From CAXSDR01 sp964236445 (lineage in GTDB: Bacteria; Actinomycetota; Actinomycetes; Motilibacterales; Motilibacteraceae), in the NCBI GenBank assembly GCA_964236445.1, contig CAXSDR010000089.1, forward strand, positions 1 to 15,822: DNA of 15,822 bases. Reading direction: 5' to 3'. The notes under the pieces are model-generated. The model saw only the letters and a list, made by a program, of their open reading frames with translations. It had not been told where the DNA came from and did no database searches. Shown in pieces: positions 8,247 through 15,822 of the stretch (the stretch's first letter is position 1; every line of letters starts with the position of its first letter). The translations under genes and the position numbers were made by a program.

Positions 8247-9029
8247 GTGATCGCGCACGACCTGACGGAGCAGACGGAGCAGTACTGGAAGGACGGCTAC
8301 ACCGTCCTCTCCGGCGTCTTCGGCGAGGAGGAGGTGCGAGCTCTGCGCGAGGAGAGCGAGCGCCTCTGGAACCTGGAAGGACTCGACGACGACCTCAACC
8401 TGCGCACGGAGTTCCGGCGCGGGCCCGACGGCGCGTACGTCTTCGATCGGCTGGACCCGGTCCTCGACATCTCCCCGGTCCTGAACCGCGCCGCGCGCGA
8501 TCCCGCGCTCCTCGGGGCGCTGAGCACGGTGCTGGGCGGCGCCTCGGAGCTGCTCAAGTGCAAGCTGATCCGCAAGGAACCCGGTGTGGGGGGCTACGCC
8601 GTGCACCAGGACTTCCTCTACTGGACCTGGCTCGACACGGACCCGGATGCGCTGTGCACGGCGGTCATCAACCTGTATCCGTGCGACGAGCGCTCCGGCG
8701 GGATCGGCTTCTACCGCGGCGCGCACCGCGAGCTGATCCCTGGACCTGCGGGAAACCCCGAGGGCGACTGCGACCCCGCCCGGCTGGACCAGTCCGACGT
8801 CGTCTTCCCTGCACTGGACGCCGGTGACGTGGTGGTGTTCCACTCCCTGGCCCCGCACTACAGCGGGCGCAACAACAGCGAGCTGCCGCGAACGGTGCTG
8901 CTGCCGTCGTACTGCGTCTCCGACGACACCGCGCTGTACCAGCGCTACTACAAGCGCGAGGTGGTGCGGCGCTGCCAGGAGCTGGTCGGCTTCGAGCGCT
9001 ACTTCGGACGCAACGACGCCCTCAGCTGA
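8247..9029 (+). CDS. Fe(II)/2-oxoglutarate dioxygenase, phytanoyl-CoA hydroxylase (PhyH) family
   Basis: This 260-residue soluble oxygenase uses Fe(II), O2 and 2-oxoglutarate, usually to hydroxylate an unactivated carbon. The iron ligands are visible as H120-x-D122 in VHQDFLYW and His 204 in APHYSGRNNS. Arg 215, eleven residues after that His, matches the spacing of the 2-oxoglutarate-binding Arg in human PhyH (His264/Arg275). All catalytic residues are thus present. Bacterial PhyH enzymes in biosynthetic clusters often hydroxylate free amino acids or their derivatives, so an amino-acid-like or guanidino intermediate is a reasonable guess at the substrate. It lies 49 bases after ASL1, and its stop overlaps the next gene's ATG by one base (TGATG). 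Chain cyclisation or desaturation are other known outcomes of this fold. Confidence 0.93.
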   Translation: MIAHDLTEQTEQYWKDGYTVLSGVFGEEEVRALREESERLWNLEGLDDDLNLRTEFRRGPDGAYVFDRLDPVLDISPVLNRAARDPALLGALSTVLGGASELLKCKLIRKEPGVGGYAVHQDFLYWTWLDTDPDALCTAVINLYPCDERSGGIGFYRGAHRELIPGPAGNPEGDCDPARLDQSDVVFPALDAGDVVVFHSLAPHYSGRNNSELPRTVLLPSYCVSDDTALYQRYYKREVVRRCQELVGFERYFGRNDALS

Positions 9030-10234
9030 TGGCACCCGAGGCGATGGGCATGCATGTCCTGCTGCTGCACCCGGTCTCGGACTGGTCGTTGGAACGCATC
9101 GCTGCGGTCTGCGATCGGCACGGGTGGCGGCTGACGATCGAGACCATCGAGAGCTCGACGATCGGCGACGGCATCCCCACCCTGCACGAGTGGATCCGCG
9201 TGCCAGCGCTGACCGACGACCCGCAGGAGCTGCTGGCGCAGATCGGGTCTCGGCGCTTCGACGCGGTGGTGGCCGGCAACGAGTTCGCGGTCATCGCCGC
9301 CGACGTGCTGGCCAAGGAGCTCGGCACCTACCACAACGACGTCGAGAAGATCCGCGCCTCTCGCAACAAGCCGCTGATGCGCGAGGCGTTCCAGCGGCAC
9401 GGCGTACCGCAGCCGCAGGTGATCGCGACGTTCGCGTCGTTGGAGCAGAGCCGCGAGTTCGACTGGGCGTCGGTGGCCTTCCCCGTGGTCGTCAAGCCGA
9501 TCGACATGGCGATGAGCCTGTTCGTGCGGCGCTGCGAGTCCCGCGAGGAGGTGGAGGAGACCATCGCGCTGATGCTGGGCTTCACGCGCTCGCGGCTCAC
9601 GAACTACGCCTTCACCGCGGGAGCGCTCGTCGAGGAGTACGCCGAAGGCCCCGAGTTCAGCATCGAGTGCGTCGTCCAGGGCGGGGCCGTCGTGGCCCAC
9701 TCCTTCACGCAGAAGTTCGTGTCGCCCCTGCCGTCCTGCTACGAGGTCGGCCACATCACCGGCAGCGAGATCCCGCTGCGCCACCGCAGCACCCTGCTCA
9801 CGGCGTGCACGAGCATCGCGACGGCCTGGGGTCTCGTCAGCGGCACGATGCACGTCGAGTTCAAGATGACCGACGAGCGTGTCAGCGTGATCGAGGGCGG
9901 GGCCCGACCGCCCGGTGACCACGTACCCGAGATGATCGAGCTCCAGCACGGGTTCAGCATGGAGGAGGCCTTCCTCCACTGCCGGCTCGGCTTGGACTGG
10001 ACGGTCCCCGACCGCCCGCACCGCGACCGTGAGGTCTGGCACGCGATCCGGTTCGACTTCGACGAACGTCCGGTCGCGACGTGCCCGCCGAGCGTCGAGG
10101 TGCTGCGCAGCGAGAGCAGCAGAGAGGGCGTCGTCGCCGGCGCCGCGCCCTTCTCGGTCAACAGCCGCACCGGGTACTCCCTGCTGAGGAGCGCTTCGCT
10201 GGCTGACCTCGACGGCTACCTGCGCAACCTCTAG
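9029..10234 (+). CDS. ATP-grasp ligase 1
   Basis: This 401-residue ATP-grasp enzyme belongs to the group that activates a carboxylate as an acyl phosphate and couples it to an amine. The N-terminal lobe (about 1-100) leads to NDVEKIRASRNKPLMREAF (103-121). The ATP-binding Lys 156 follows in FPVVVKPIDMAMSLFV, then VEEYAEGPEFSIECVV (201-216). The Mg-binding segment is VIEGGARPPGDHVPEMI (287-303), where Asn of the common E-x-N motif is replaced. A C-terminal domain of about 100 residues resembles the tail of L-amino-acid ligases. It probably forms an amide bond in the product. The ATG at 9029 overlaps the previous stop; in-frame ATGs at 9044 and 9050 are alternatives, the last having GAGG nine bases upstream. 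Its substrates cannot be read from the sequence. Confidence 0.9.
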   Translation: MAPEAMGMHVLLLHPVSDWSLERIAAVCDRHGWRLTIETIESSTIGDGIPTLHEWIRVPALTDDPQELLAQIGSRRFDAVVAGNEFAVIAADVLAKELGTYHNDVEKIRASRNKPLMREAFQRHGVPQPQVIATFASLEQSREFDWASVAFPVVVKPIDMAMSLFVRRCESREEVEETIALMLGFTRSRLTNYAFTAGALVEEYAEGPEFSIECVVQGGAVVAHSFTQKFVSPLPSCYEVGHITGSEIPLRHRSTLLTACTSIATAWGLVSGTMHVEFKMTDERVSVIEGGARPPGDHVPEMIELQHGFSMEEAFLHCRLGLDWTVPDRPHRDREVWHAIRFDFDERPVATCPPSVEVLRSESSREGVVAGAAPFSVNSRTGYSLLRSASLADLDGYLRNL

Positions 10235-10236
10235 GA

Positions 10237-11431
10237 GTGGACATCACGAACCCCCTGCCGAGCTCGCGACGGGTGGTCGTCGTCGGCGGCGGACCTGGGC
10301 TCTGCGACCGGCTTCGACAGCTCGGCGCTGCCATCACGCTCGTGGAGCTGCCGGCGCGCTACGACGCAGGCGTGGTCGCCAGCGCGGAGCGCACCGTGCT
10401 CACCGCCTACGACGACCCGTCGCTGATCCCGATGCTGCGGGTCATCCACCGTGACACCCCGTTCAGCGCGGTCCTGTCGCTCACCGAGCAGGGTCTGCTG
10501 CCGGCGGCGCAGATCGCCGAGGCGCTCGGCGTACGAGGCCTGTCGACCGAGACGGTCGCCCGCACTAGGGACAAGCTGGCCATGCGGCGATGGCTGCAGG
10601 ACGCGGGCTTCTCGACCACACCCTCGGAGGTGGTGGCGGACGCCGCCGGCATCCGGGAGTTCGCCCGACGCTACGGTTATCCCTTGATCGTGAAGCCGCG
10701 CCACGGACAGGGCAGCGAGCACGTCTCCTGCTTCCGGCAGGCCGAAGACGTCGTCTCGCCGGTCGAGACCGGCGACGACTACGTCGCAGAACCCTTCCTG
10801 GCGGGCCCGGAGTTCTCGGTCGAAGCCTTCAGCCGGGCAGGGGAGCACCACGTGATCGCGATCACGGGCAAGCTCACCAACGACGACGACCCGTCGAACC
10901 CCTTCGTGGAGATCGGTCACGTCGTGCCCGCGCCGATCGCTGATGATGAAGCAGCGCTGATCGCGGACTACGTCTCGCGCTTCCTCGCCGTCATGGGCAT
11001 CACCGACGGTGTCAGCCACACGGAGCTGCGACTGACGCCCTCCGGTCCGGAGGTCATCGAGACCCACACGAGGGTCGGCGGAGACTCCATCCCCACCCTC
11101 GTCAGGCAGGCGACGGGGTACGACCTGCTCGACCTCGCGGCTCAGCACCCCCTGGAGCCCGACCTGGCCTACGCGCCGGCGTCCACCGTCGCCGGGGCCG
11201 CGGCGATCCGGTTCTTCACACCGCCGCCGGGGACAGTCGTCGAGGTGACGGGGGTCAAGCGCCTGCAGGGGCTGCCCGGTGTGCTGACGCTGCACCTGCC
11301 GCTGGCTGCCGGCGACGTGATCCCCGCCATCCACGACTCGGGGTCCCGCGTCGGCTACGTGCTGGCCACCGCGCCGACCGCCGAGCAGGCGATCGACGTG
11401 TGCCGTCAGGTGATCTCAGGAGTGCGCATCG

Positions 11432-11445
<14 letters not shown>
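10237..11445 (+). CDS. ATP-grasp ligase 2
   Basis: This is a second ATP-grasp carboxylate-amine ligase of 402 residues, only distantly like ligase 1. Its N-terminal lobe starts with a Gly-rich RRVVVVGGGPGLCDRL strand-turn (11-26). The ATP-grasp core has TRDKLAMRRWLQDAGF (110-125), Lys 153 in YPLIVKPRHGQGSEHV, and AEPFLAGPEFSVEAF (184-198). The metal-binding segment is TELRLTPSGPEVIETHTRVGGDSI (262-285), with Glu 275 and Arg 279. The C-terminal 100 residues form the usual ligase tail. The GTG start lies two bases after the previous stop, with AGGAG overlapping it, so translation is probably coupled. Its 3' end overlaps ASL2 by 14 bases. That pairing with a lyase suggests it could attach aspartate to an acid whose succinyl part ASL2 then removes; simple dipeptide ligation is equally possible. 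Confidence 0.9.
11418..11422 (+). promoter_or_regulatory. Ribosome-binding site for ASL2 inside ligase 2
   Basis: AGGAG lies nine bases before the ATG at 11432 and within the end of the ligase 2 gene. It favours this start over a later in-frame GTG at 11492, which would give a protein closer in length to the ordinary lyase. Confidence 0.6.
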
Positions 11446-12949
<1,504 letters not shown>

Positions 12950-13036
12950 ACCGCTCTGCCGCGGCGCTCCGGCGCACGCAAGCGTCCGATACGCAGCACG
13001 TCCACGATCGAGGAGACGGTTTCCATCACCGCGACA

Positions 13037-13963
13037 ATGTCGACCAAGCGCATAGCGAACCCAGCCCGACTGCTGTACCAGCGTGCGGGCGTCCGCACCA
13101 GGGACGAGGTGGTGTTCACGGGGAAGCTCATCGTCCTGACCGTCATGCTCGTCGCCGGAGGAGCGCTCGCGCTACAGGCGTCGTACGCGTCCGCGGCATG
13201 CGGGGTCGTCATCCTCGCGGCGGCCTATACCCACGCCGTGGAGCTGCAGCACCAGTGCCTGCACCACTCGGCGTTTCGCAACCCACGCCTGCACCGGCTC
13301 GTCGGGGTGCCTTTGGGCACGCCGATGTTGGTCTCCTACAGCCACTATCGCGCCAGGCACCTGCAGCACCACCGCTACCTCGGCACACCTGAGGACACCG
13401 AGTTCTTCGGGTTCGACACGCGCAAGCCGCTCACGCTGGATGCCTTGGGCGCGGCGCTGATCGATGTCCGGCGGGTCACCGACGTGGCCCGCAACATCGC
13501 GCTTTGCGCGACCGGGCGCTGGCAGTACGACATGGGTCAGATCGCCCCGAAGGTCCGCAAGGCGATCGTCGCCGAGTACCGCGGGTTCGGGGTGCTCATC
13601 GTGCTTCTCATTGCGGTCTGCGGGGTGGGGGGCGGACCGGTGGTGCTGCGGCTGTGGCTGGTCCCTCTGCTCCTCGCGATGCCGATGCACTTCCTGGTGG
13701 AACTGCCCGAGCACATCCTGTGCGACACCGCCAGCGTCGACGTGCTGCGCAACACACGGACGATCACCGGCAGTCGCCTGACGACCTGGTTCACTAACGG
13801 CAACAACCTGCACATCGAGCACCACGCCGCGATGAACGTCCCCAACAACCGGCTGCGCGAGCGGCACGGTGAGGTCGTGGAGCTCGGCGTCCACGTGCAG
13901 CGAACGTACGGCGAGTTCTTCGCGATCGTGGCGCGCGAGGTGTGGAAGAATCGCAAGCTGTGA
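13037..13963 (+). CDS. Membrane di-iron desaturase/hydroxylase (fatty-acid-desaturase fold)
   Basis: This 308-residue membrane oxygenase carries the three His boxes of the fatty acid desaturase family: HQCLHH (72-77), HLQHH (108-112) and HIEHH (259-263), which bind two irons. A further His at 226 (LPEHILC) sits where the family often has one. Hydrophobic pairs at about 27-65 and 183-222 would cross the membrane, with the His boxes on the cytoplasmic face. Family members desaturate or hydroxylate acyl chains, carotenoids or small polar molecules. Here, with no fatty acid or polyketide genes nearby, a polar pathway intermediate is plausible but unproven. The ATG at 13037 is 87 bases after ASL2. 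The best ribosome-binding site, AGGAG at 13011-13015, is too far for ordinary initiation, so the start is not certain. Confidence 0.9.
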   Translation: MSTKRIANPARLLYQRAGVRTRDEVVFTGKLIVLTVMLVAGGALALQASYASAACGVVILAAAYTHAVELQHQCLHHSAFRNPRLHRLVGVPLGTPMLVSYSHYRARHLQHHRYLGTPEDTEFFGFDTRKPLTLDALGAALIDVRRVTDVARNIALCATGRWQYDMGQIAPKVRKAIVAEYRGFGVLIVLLIAVCGVGGGPVVLRLWLVPLLLAMPMHFLVELPEHILCDTASVDVLRNTRTITGSRLTTWFTNGNNLHIEHHAAMNVPNNRLRERHGEVVELGVHVQRTYGEFFAIVAREVWKNRKL

Positions 13964-14190
13964 CCGCTGCCCACCACAAGCGCCGACGCTGCCTTGAGGT
14001 GGCTGCGTGATGCGCGATTCGTTGAGCGAGCAGCTCGCCTCACAGCGACTCGGGCGTAGTTTCGTCGTCGGCCGGATGAGGCTACTGGTCGCATTTGGAA
14101 GCGTCGCCACCTATCAGGAACTTTGACCGACGGTGTTCGTCGTGCTGCATCGTTTGAATCGTCGAACGCGTTTCATGGCAGTTCTCAACG

Positions 14191-14217
14191 GATGTCGACA
14201 ACAACTGTGTCGACATC
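14191..14217. repeat. Perfect 10-bp inverted repeat
   Basis: GATGTCGACA (14191-14200) and TGTCGACATC (14208-14217) are exact reverse complements around a seven-base spacer. The right arm runs straight into the direct repeat. The same place next to the left copy has a weaker inverted repeat. It could be a recombinase or regulator site or an element end. Confidence 0.85.
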
Positions 14218-14255
14218 CCGGAAGATTGACTAAGCCGGGGTCAGATTAGATGCGC
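14207..14255 (+). repeat. Right copy of a ~49-bp direct repeat flanking the cluster
   Basis: This is the same orientation and almost the same sequence as 1285-1333, including TGTCGACATCCCGG, AGATTGACTAAG and GGGTCAGATTAGAT. Only about five positions plus one indel differ. The two copies are nearly 13 kb apart and bracket the entire biosynthetic run together with the IS and DUF3024 debris. Confidence 0.85.
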
Positions 14256-14262
14256 CCGCTGC

Positions 14263-14303
14263 CATGATCGCTCTGTCGCTTCTGGGGACCCATCACTGGC
14301 ACG
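14263..14303 (+). repeat. Left copy of a diverged 41-bp direct repeat
   Basis: It begins CATGATCGCTCTGTCGCTTC and matches 15185-15225 at 34 of 41 positions without gaps, in the same orientation. It starts eight bases after the end of the 14207-14255 repeat. Confidence 0.75.
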
Positions 14304-14450
14304 TTGCCCGCTGGGGTTCCTCCGATGGGACAGGTCCCGTATTTGTCTCGACCGGGACAGGCGGCCCCAGGTGGACGTCGTCATCTGCGGGCTTCGCCGG
14401 CTCTGTGCCCTCAGCGCTGCACTGAGCCCGGCGCCGATGAGGAGCGGAGG

Positions 14451-15083
14451 CTAGGCAGCGGTCGCTGTGCGGAACCCGAAGAAGATCAGCACCAGTCCGG
14501 TGGTCCGCCGCATGCAGGTGCGCCAGGCCGGCCGCGCCAGCACGCCGCCCGCGCGGTCGACGACGTGGCTCAGCAGCGTCAGGTAGGTCAGGGCAACAGC
14601 TGCGTGCATGCTCGCCAGGGCGTAGATCTGCGGCACCACCGGTCGGTCCGCGTCGATGAACTGCGGCAGTAGTGTCAGGTAGACACCTGCGGCCTTCGGG
14701 TTGAGGACGTTGCCCAGGAAGGCCTGGACGTACGGGCCGTGGCCGGTCCACGGCAGGCGTCGCTGCATGCGGGACTTCCGCTGCACCAATGCGCACACGC
14801 CAAGCGCCACCAGGTAGACGGCACCCGCGATCCTGAGCACCAGAAAGGCGCGCGACGAGGCCATGATCACAGCAGCGAGTCCCACCGCTGCGGCGGTGGC
14901 GTGCACGTAGAGCCCGCACGCCGTCCCGACCGCGACCTTCACGCCGTCGGCTGATCGTCCCGCAGCGAGCACACGAGTCACGACGAGCGTGGAACTCGCG
15001 CCGGGGGTGAGGCTCAGCGGGAGGACGGCCAAGGCGAAGGCGAGCAGGACGTGAGGCGGCACACGGTCACTGTGCCCCACCAC
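14451..15083 (-). CDS. LysE/RhtB-family amino-acid exporter
   Basis: This 210-residue membrane protein has about five to six hydrophobic segments and the LysE/RhtB pattern. It opens with LLAFALAVLPLSLTPGASSTLVVTRVL (about 13-39) with the family's TPGP-like turn, then GLKVAVGT-like ADGVKVAVGTACGLYVHA, and NPKAAGVYLTLLPQFID in the middle, a strong family mark. These proteins export amino acids such as lysine, arginine or homoserine lactone across the inner membrane. It is on the opposite strand and separated from the cluster by the repeats, so it may be unrelated, but an exporter of basic amino acids would suit self-protection against an arginine-like product. The start is a GTG at 15083 without a clear ribosome-binding site. 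Confidence 0.88.
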   Translation of the reverse strand: MVGHSDRVPPHVLLAFALAVLPLSLTPGASSTLVVTRVLAAGRSADGVKVAVGTACGLYVHATAAAVGLAAVIMASSRAFLVLRIAGAVYLVALGVCALVQRKSRMQRRLPWTGHGPYVQAFLGNVLNPKAAGVYLTLLPQFIDADRPVVPQIYALASMHAAVALTYLTLLSHVVDRAGGVLARPAWRTCMRRTTGLVLIFFGFRTATAA

Positions 15084-15184
15084 CGACGACCAGCCATGTG
15101 CACCGCGAGCGCTCCAGTAAAGGAAACGGCGTACAGACCCCTGCGCCGGCCGCCGCCACTACATCCGAGGGTTGGGCCGGGGTT

Positions 15185-15225
15185 CATGATCGTTCTGTCG
15201 CTCTTGGGGATCCCTCACCGGGACG
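15185..15225 (+). repeat. Right copy of a diverged 41-bp direct repeat
   Basis: It matches 14263-14303 at 34 of 41 positions. The preceding bases GCCGGGGT (about 15174-15183) also resemble the GCCGGGGT in the 14207-14255 repeat, as if this copy lacked about 20 internal bases present in the other. Confidence 0.7.
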
Positions 15226-15319
15226 CTGTCGCTCACAGGCCCCACCGGGAAACTCCACGCACACTCAGTGCGCCGGAAGAATGCGATGCGCCATAGTCGC
15301 TTTGGCCAAGCTGGGACGG

Positions 15320-15628
15320 TCAGTGATGGTTGTCGCGGACAGCGCCCTTCAGCATGTTCACGAGCCGGTTGACGAGCAAACCGAGCACTGCCCCGGCAGC
15401 GCCAAGTAGGAGAAACAGGACAGGCGCCCACAATATGACAGCGCCCTCGAGCATCGCGTCTCCGGCGGCGCCCGTTCCGGGCACGTCAGAGCCAGAATCA
15501 CGCGTTGACGGCGCAAGGAAGACGACGGCGATCAGGGCGAGTGTGATAACGAACCCTATGGCCGCTCCGATCGCAGGAGCATGCCAACTGACTGCACGCT
15601 TGCCGTGCTCGCCTCGCCGTTCACCCAT
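15320..15628 (-). CDS. Small two-helix membrane protein, unknown function
   Basis: This 102-residue frame encodes a short charged N terminus (MGERRGEHGKR), a first membrane helix around AIGAAIGFVITLALIAVVFL, an exposed Gly/Ser/Asp-rich linker (STRDSGSDVPGTGAAGD), and a second helix around ILWAPVLFLLLGAAGAVLGL. It ends with a basic, possibly amphipathic tail (NRLVNMLKGAVRDNHH). I do not recognise a named family; many actinobacteria carry small proteins of this plan. The ATG at 15628 lacks a clear ribosome-binding site. The regular hydrophobic layout supports a real gene. It points the same way as the LysE gene but is about 240 bases upstream of it. Confidence 0.55.
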   Translation of the reverse strand: MGERRGEHGKRAVSWHAPAIGAAIGFVITLALIAVVFLAPSTRDSGSDVPGTGAAGDAMLEGAVILWAPVLFLLLGAAGAVLGLLVNRLVNMLKGAVRDNHH

Positions 15629-15663
15629 TGCTGCGGACGCCCCCTGCTTGTGAGTTCGACCCG

Positions 15664-15727
15664 GGCGGTCCGCACCGCCGCGCGGCAGAGCCCTGAACGT
15701 AGTCGACTGACCGCGCTTGAGGCGCGG
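15664..15727. other. Two GC-rich hairpins upstream of the small membrane protein gene
   Basis: GGCGGT (15664-15669) pairs with ACCGCC (15674-15679), and CCGCGC (15711-15716) with GCGCGG (15722-15727). Both are short 6-bp stems with four- or five-base loops. In GC-rich DNA such stems are expected by chance fairly often, so they are recorded only for completeness. Confidence 0.25.
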
Positions 15728-15775
15728 CCGACAGCGTCCTCCGCTGAGTCCAGCTAGTTGCGGTCACCTCGGAGC

Positions 15776-15803
15776 GTCCCGTAAGGGGAACCCTCTACGG
15801 GAC
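15776..15803. terminator. Strong hairpin, terminator-like
   Basis: GTCCCGTA (15776-15783) pairs with TACGGGAC (15796-15803). Inside it, AGGG (15784-15787) pairs with CCCT (15791-15794) around a GAA loop, leaving a single bulged C at 15795. That is a 12-bp stem. No T tract follows on either strand. It may be a terminator for a gene beyond the right edge or an RNA or protein-binding element. Confidence 0.45.
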
Positions 15804-15822
15804 AGCCCAGCGGATCCCTCGG

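Larger units (their letters stand above)
13964..14450. other. Non-coding right border with repeats
   Basis: I see no convincing gene here. The stretch holds a small GC hairpin (GCGAG 14026-14030, CTCGC 14034-14038) about 60 bases after the desaturase stop. It also holds a perfect 10-bp inverted repeat (14191-14217), the right copy of the cluster-flanking repeat (14207-14255) and the left copy of the second direct repeat (14263-14303). It separates the plus-strand cluster from the minus-strand exporter, so the two transcription units converge on it. Confidence 0.6.

Noticed and set aside
14293..14919. Minus-strand frame overlapping the LysE gene
   Set aside because: It is out-of-frame shadow; the LysE frame carries the clear TPGA and NPKAAGVYL motifs.

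Overview
The window is high-GC DNA with frequent GTG starts, tightly packed overlapping genes, a DUF1023 hydrolase, a DUF3024 gene and an IS1380-type transposase remnant. This points to an actinomycete; the genus cannot be read from the sequence. It splits into a degraded left flank (1-3128), a compact same-strand gene cluster (3129-13963), and a right flank with repeats, a LysE-type exporter on the opposite strand and a small membrane protein (13964-15822).

Left flank: a possible IS21-like end (about 26-53), a DUF1023 alpha/beta hydrolase gene cut off just after its nucleophile motif (216-1316), a small unknown ORF (1518-1709), an IS1380 transposase tail on the minus strand (2195-2473), and a DUF3024 gene with two compensating frameshifts (2518-2859). 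Together this looks like a scrapyard of past insertions.

Central cluster, all on the plus strand: MFS exporter; argininosuccinate synthase (ASS); divergent ornithine-type carbamoyltransferase; divergent argininosuccinate lyase (ASL1); phytanoyl-CoA-type Fe(II)/2-oxoglutarate dioxygenase; two ATP-grasp ligases; a second, canonical argininosuccinate lyase (ASL2); and a membrane fatty-acid-desaturase-type di-iron enzyme. Six of the nine genes overlap or nearly touch their neighbour, and no gap in the run exceeds about 95 bp, so this is very probably one operon. The ornithine-making genes argC, argJ, argB and argD and the regulator argR are absent, while oxygenases, ATP-grasp ligases and an exporter are present. 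I therefore read it as a specialised-metabolite pathway that re-uses the last three steps of arginine synthesis (carbamoylation, aspartate addition, fumarate release). It would build a guanidino or amidino group on a non-ornithine amine, then hydroxylate or desaturate the product and join it by amide bonds. The product is unknown and this pathway is inference.

Right flank: a 49-50 bp near-identical direct repeat links position 1285-1333 (the point where the DUF1023 gene ends) with 14207-14255, so the two copies bracket the whole cluster. A second pair of diverged 41-bp direct repeats (14263-14303 and 15185-15225) brackets the exporter gene. These may be insertion-element scars or boundaries of a mobilised block.
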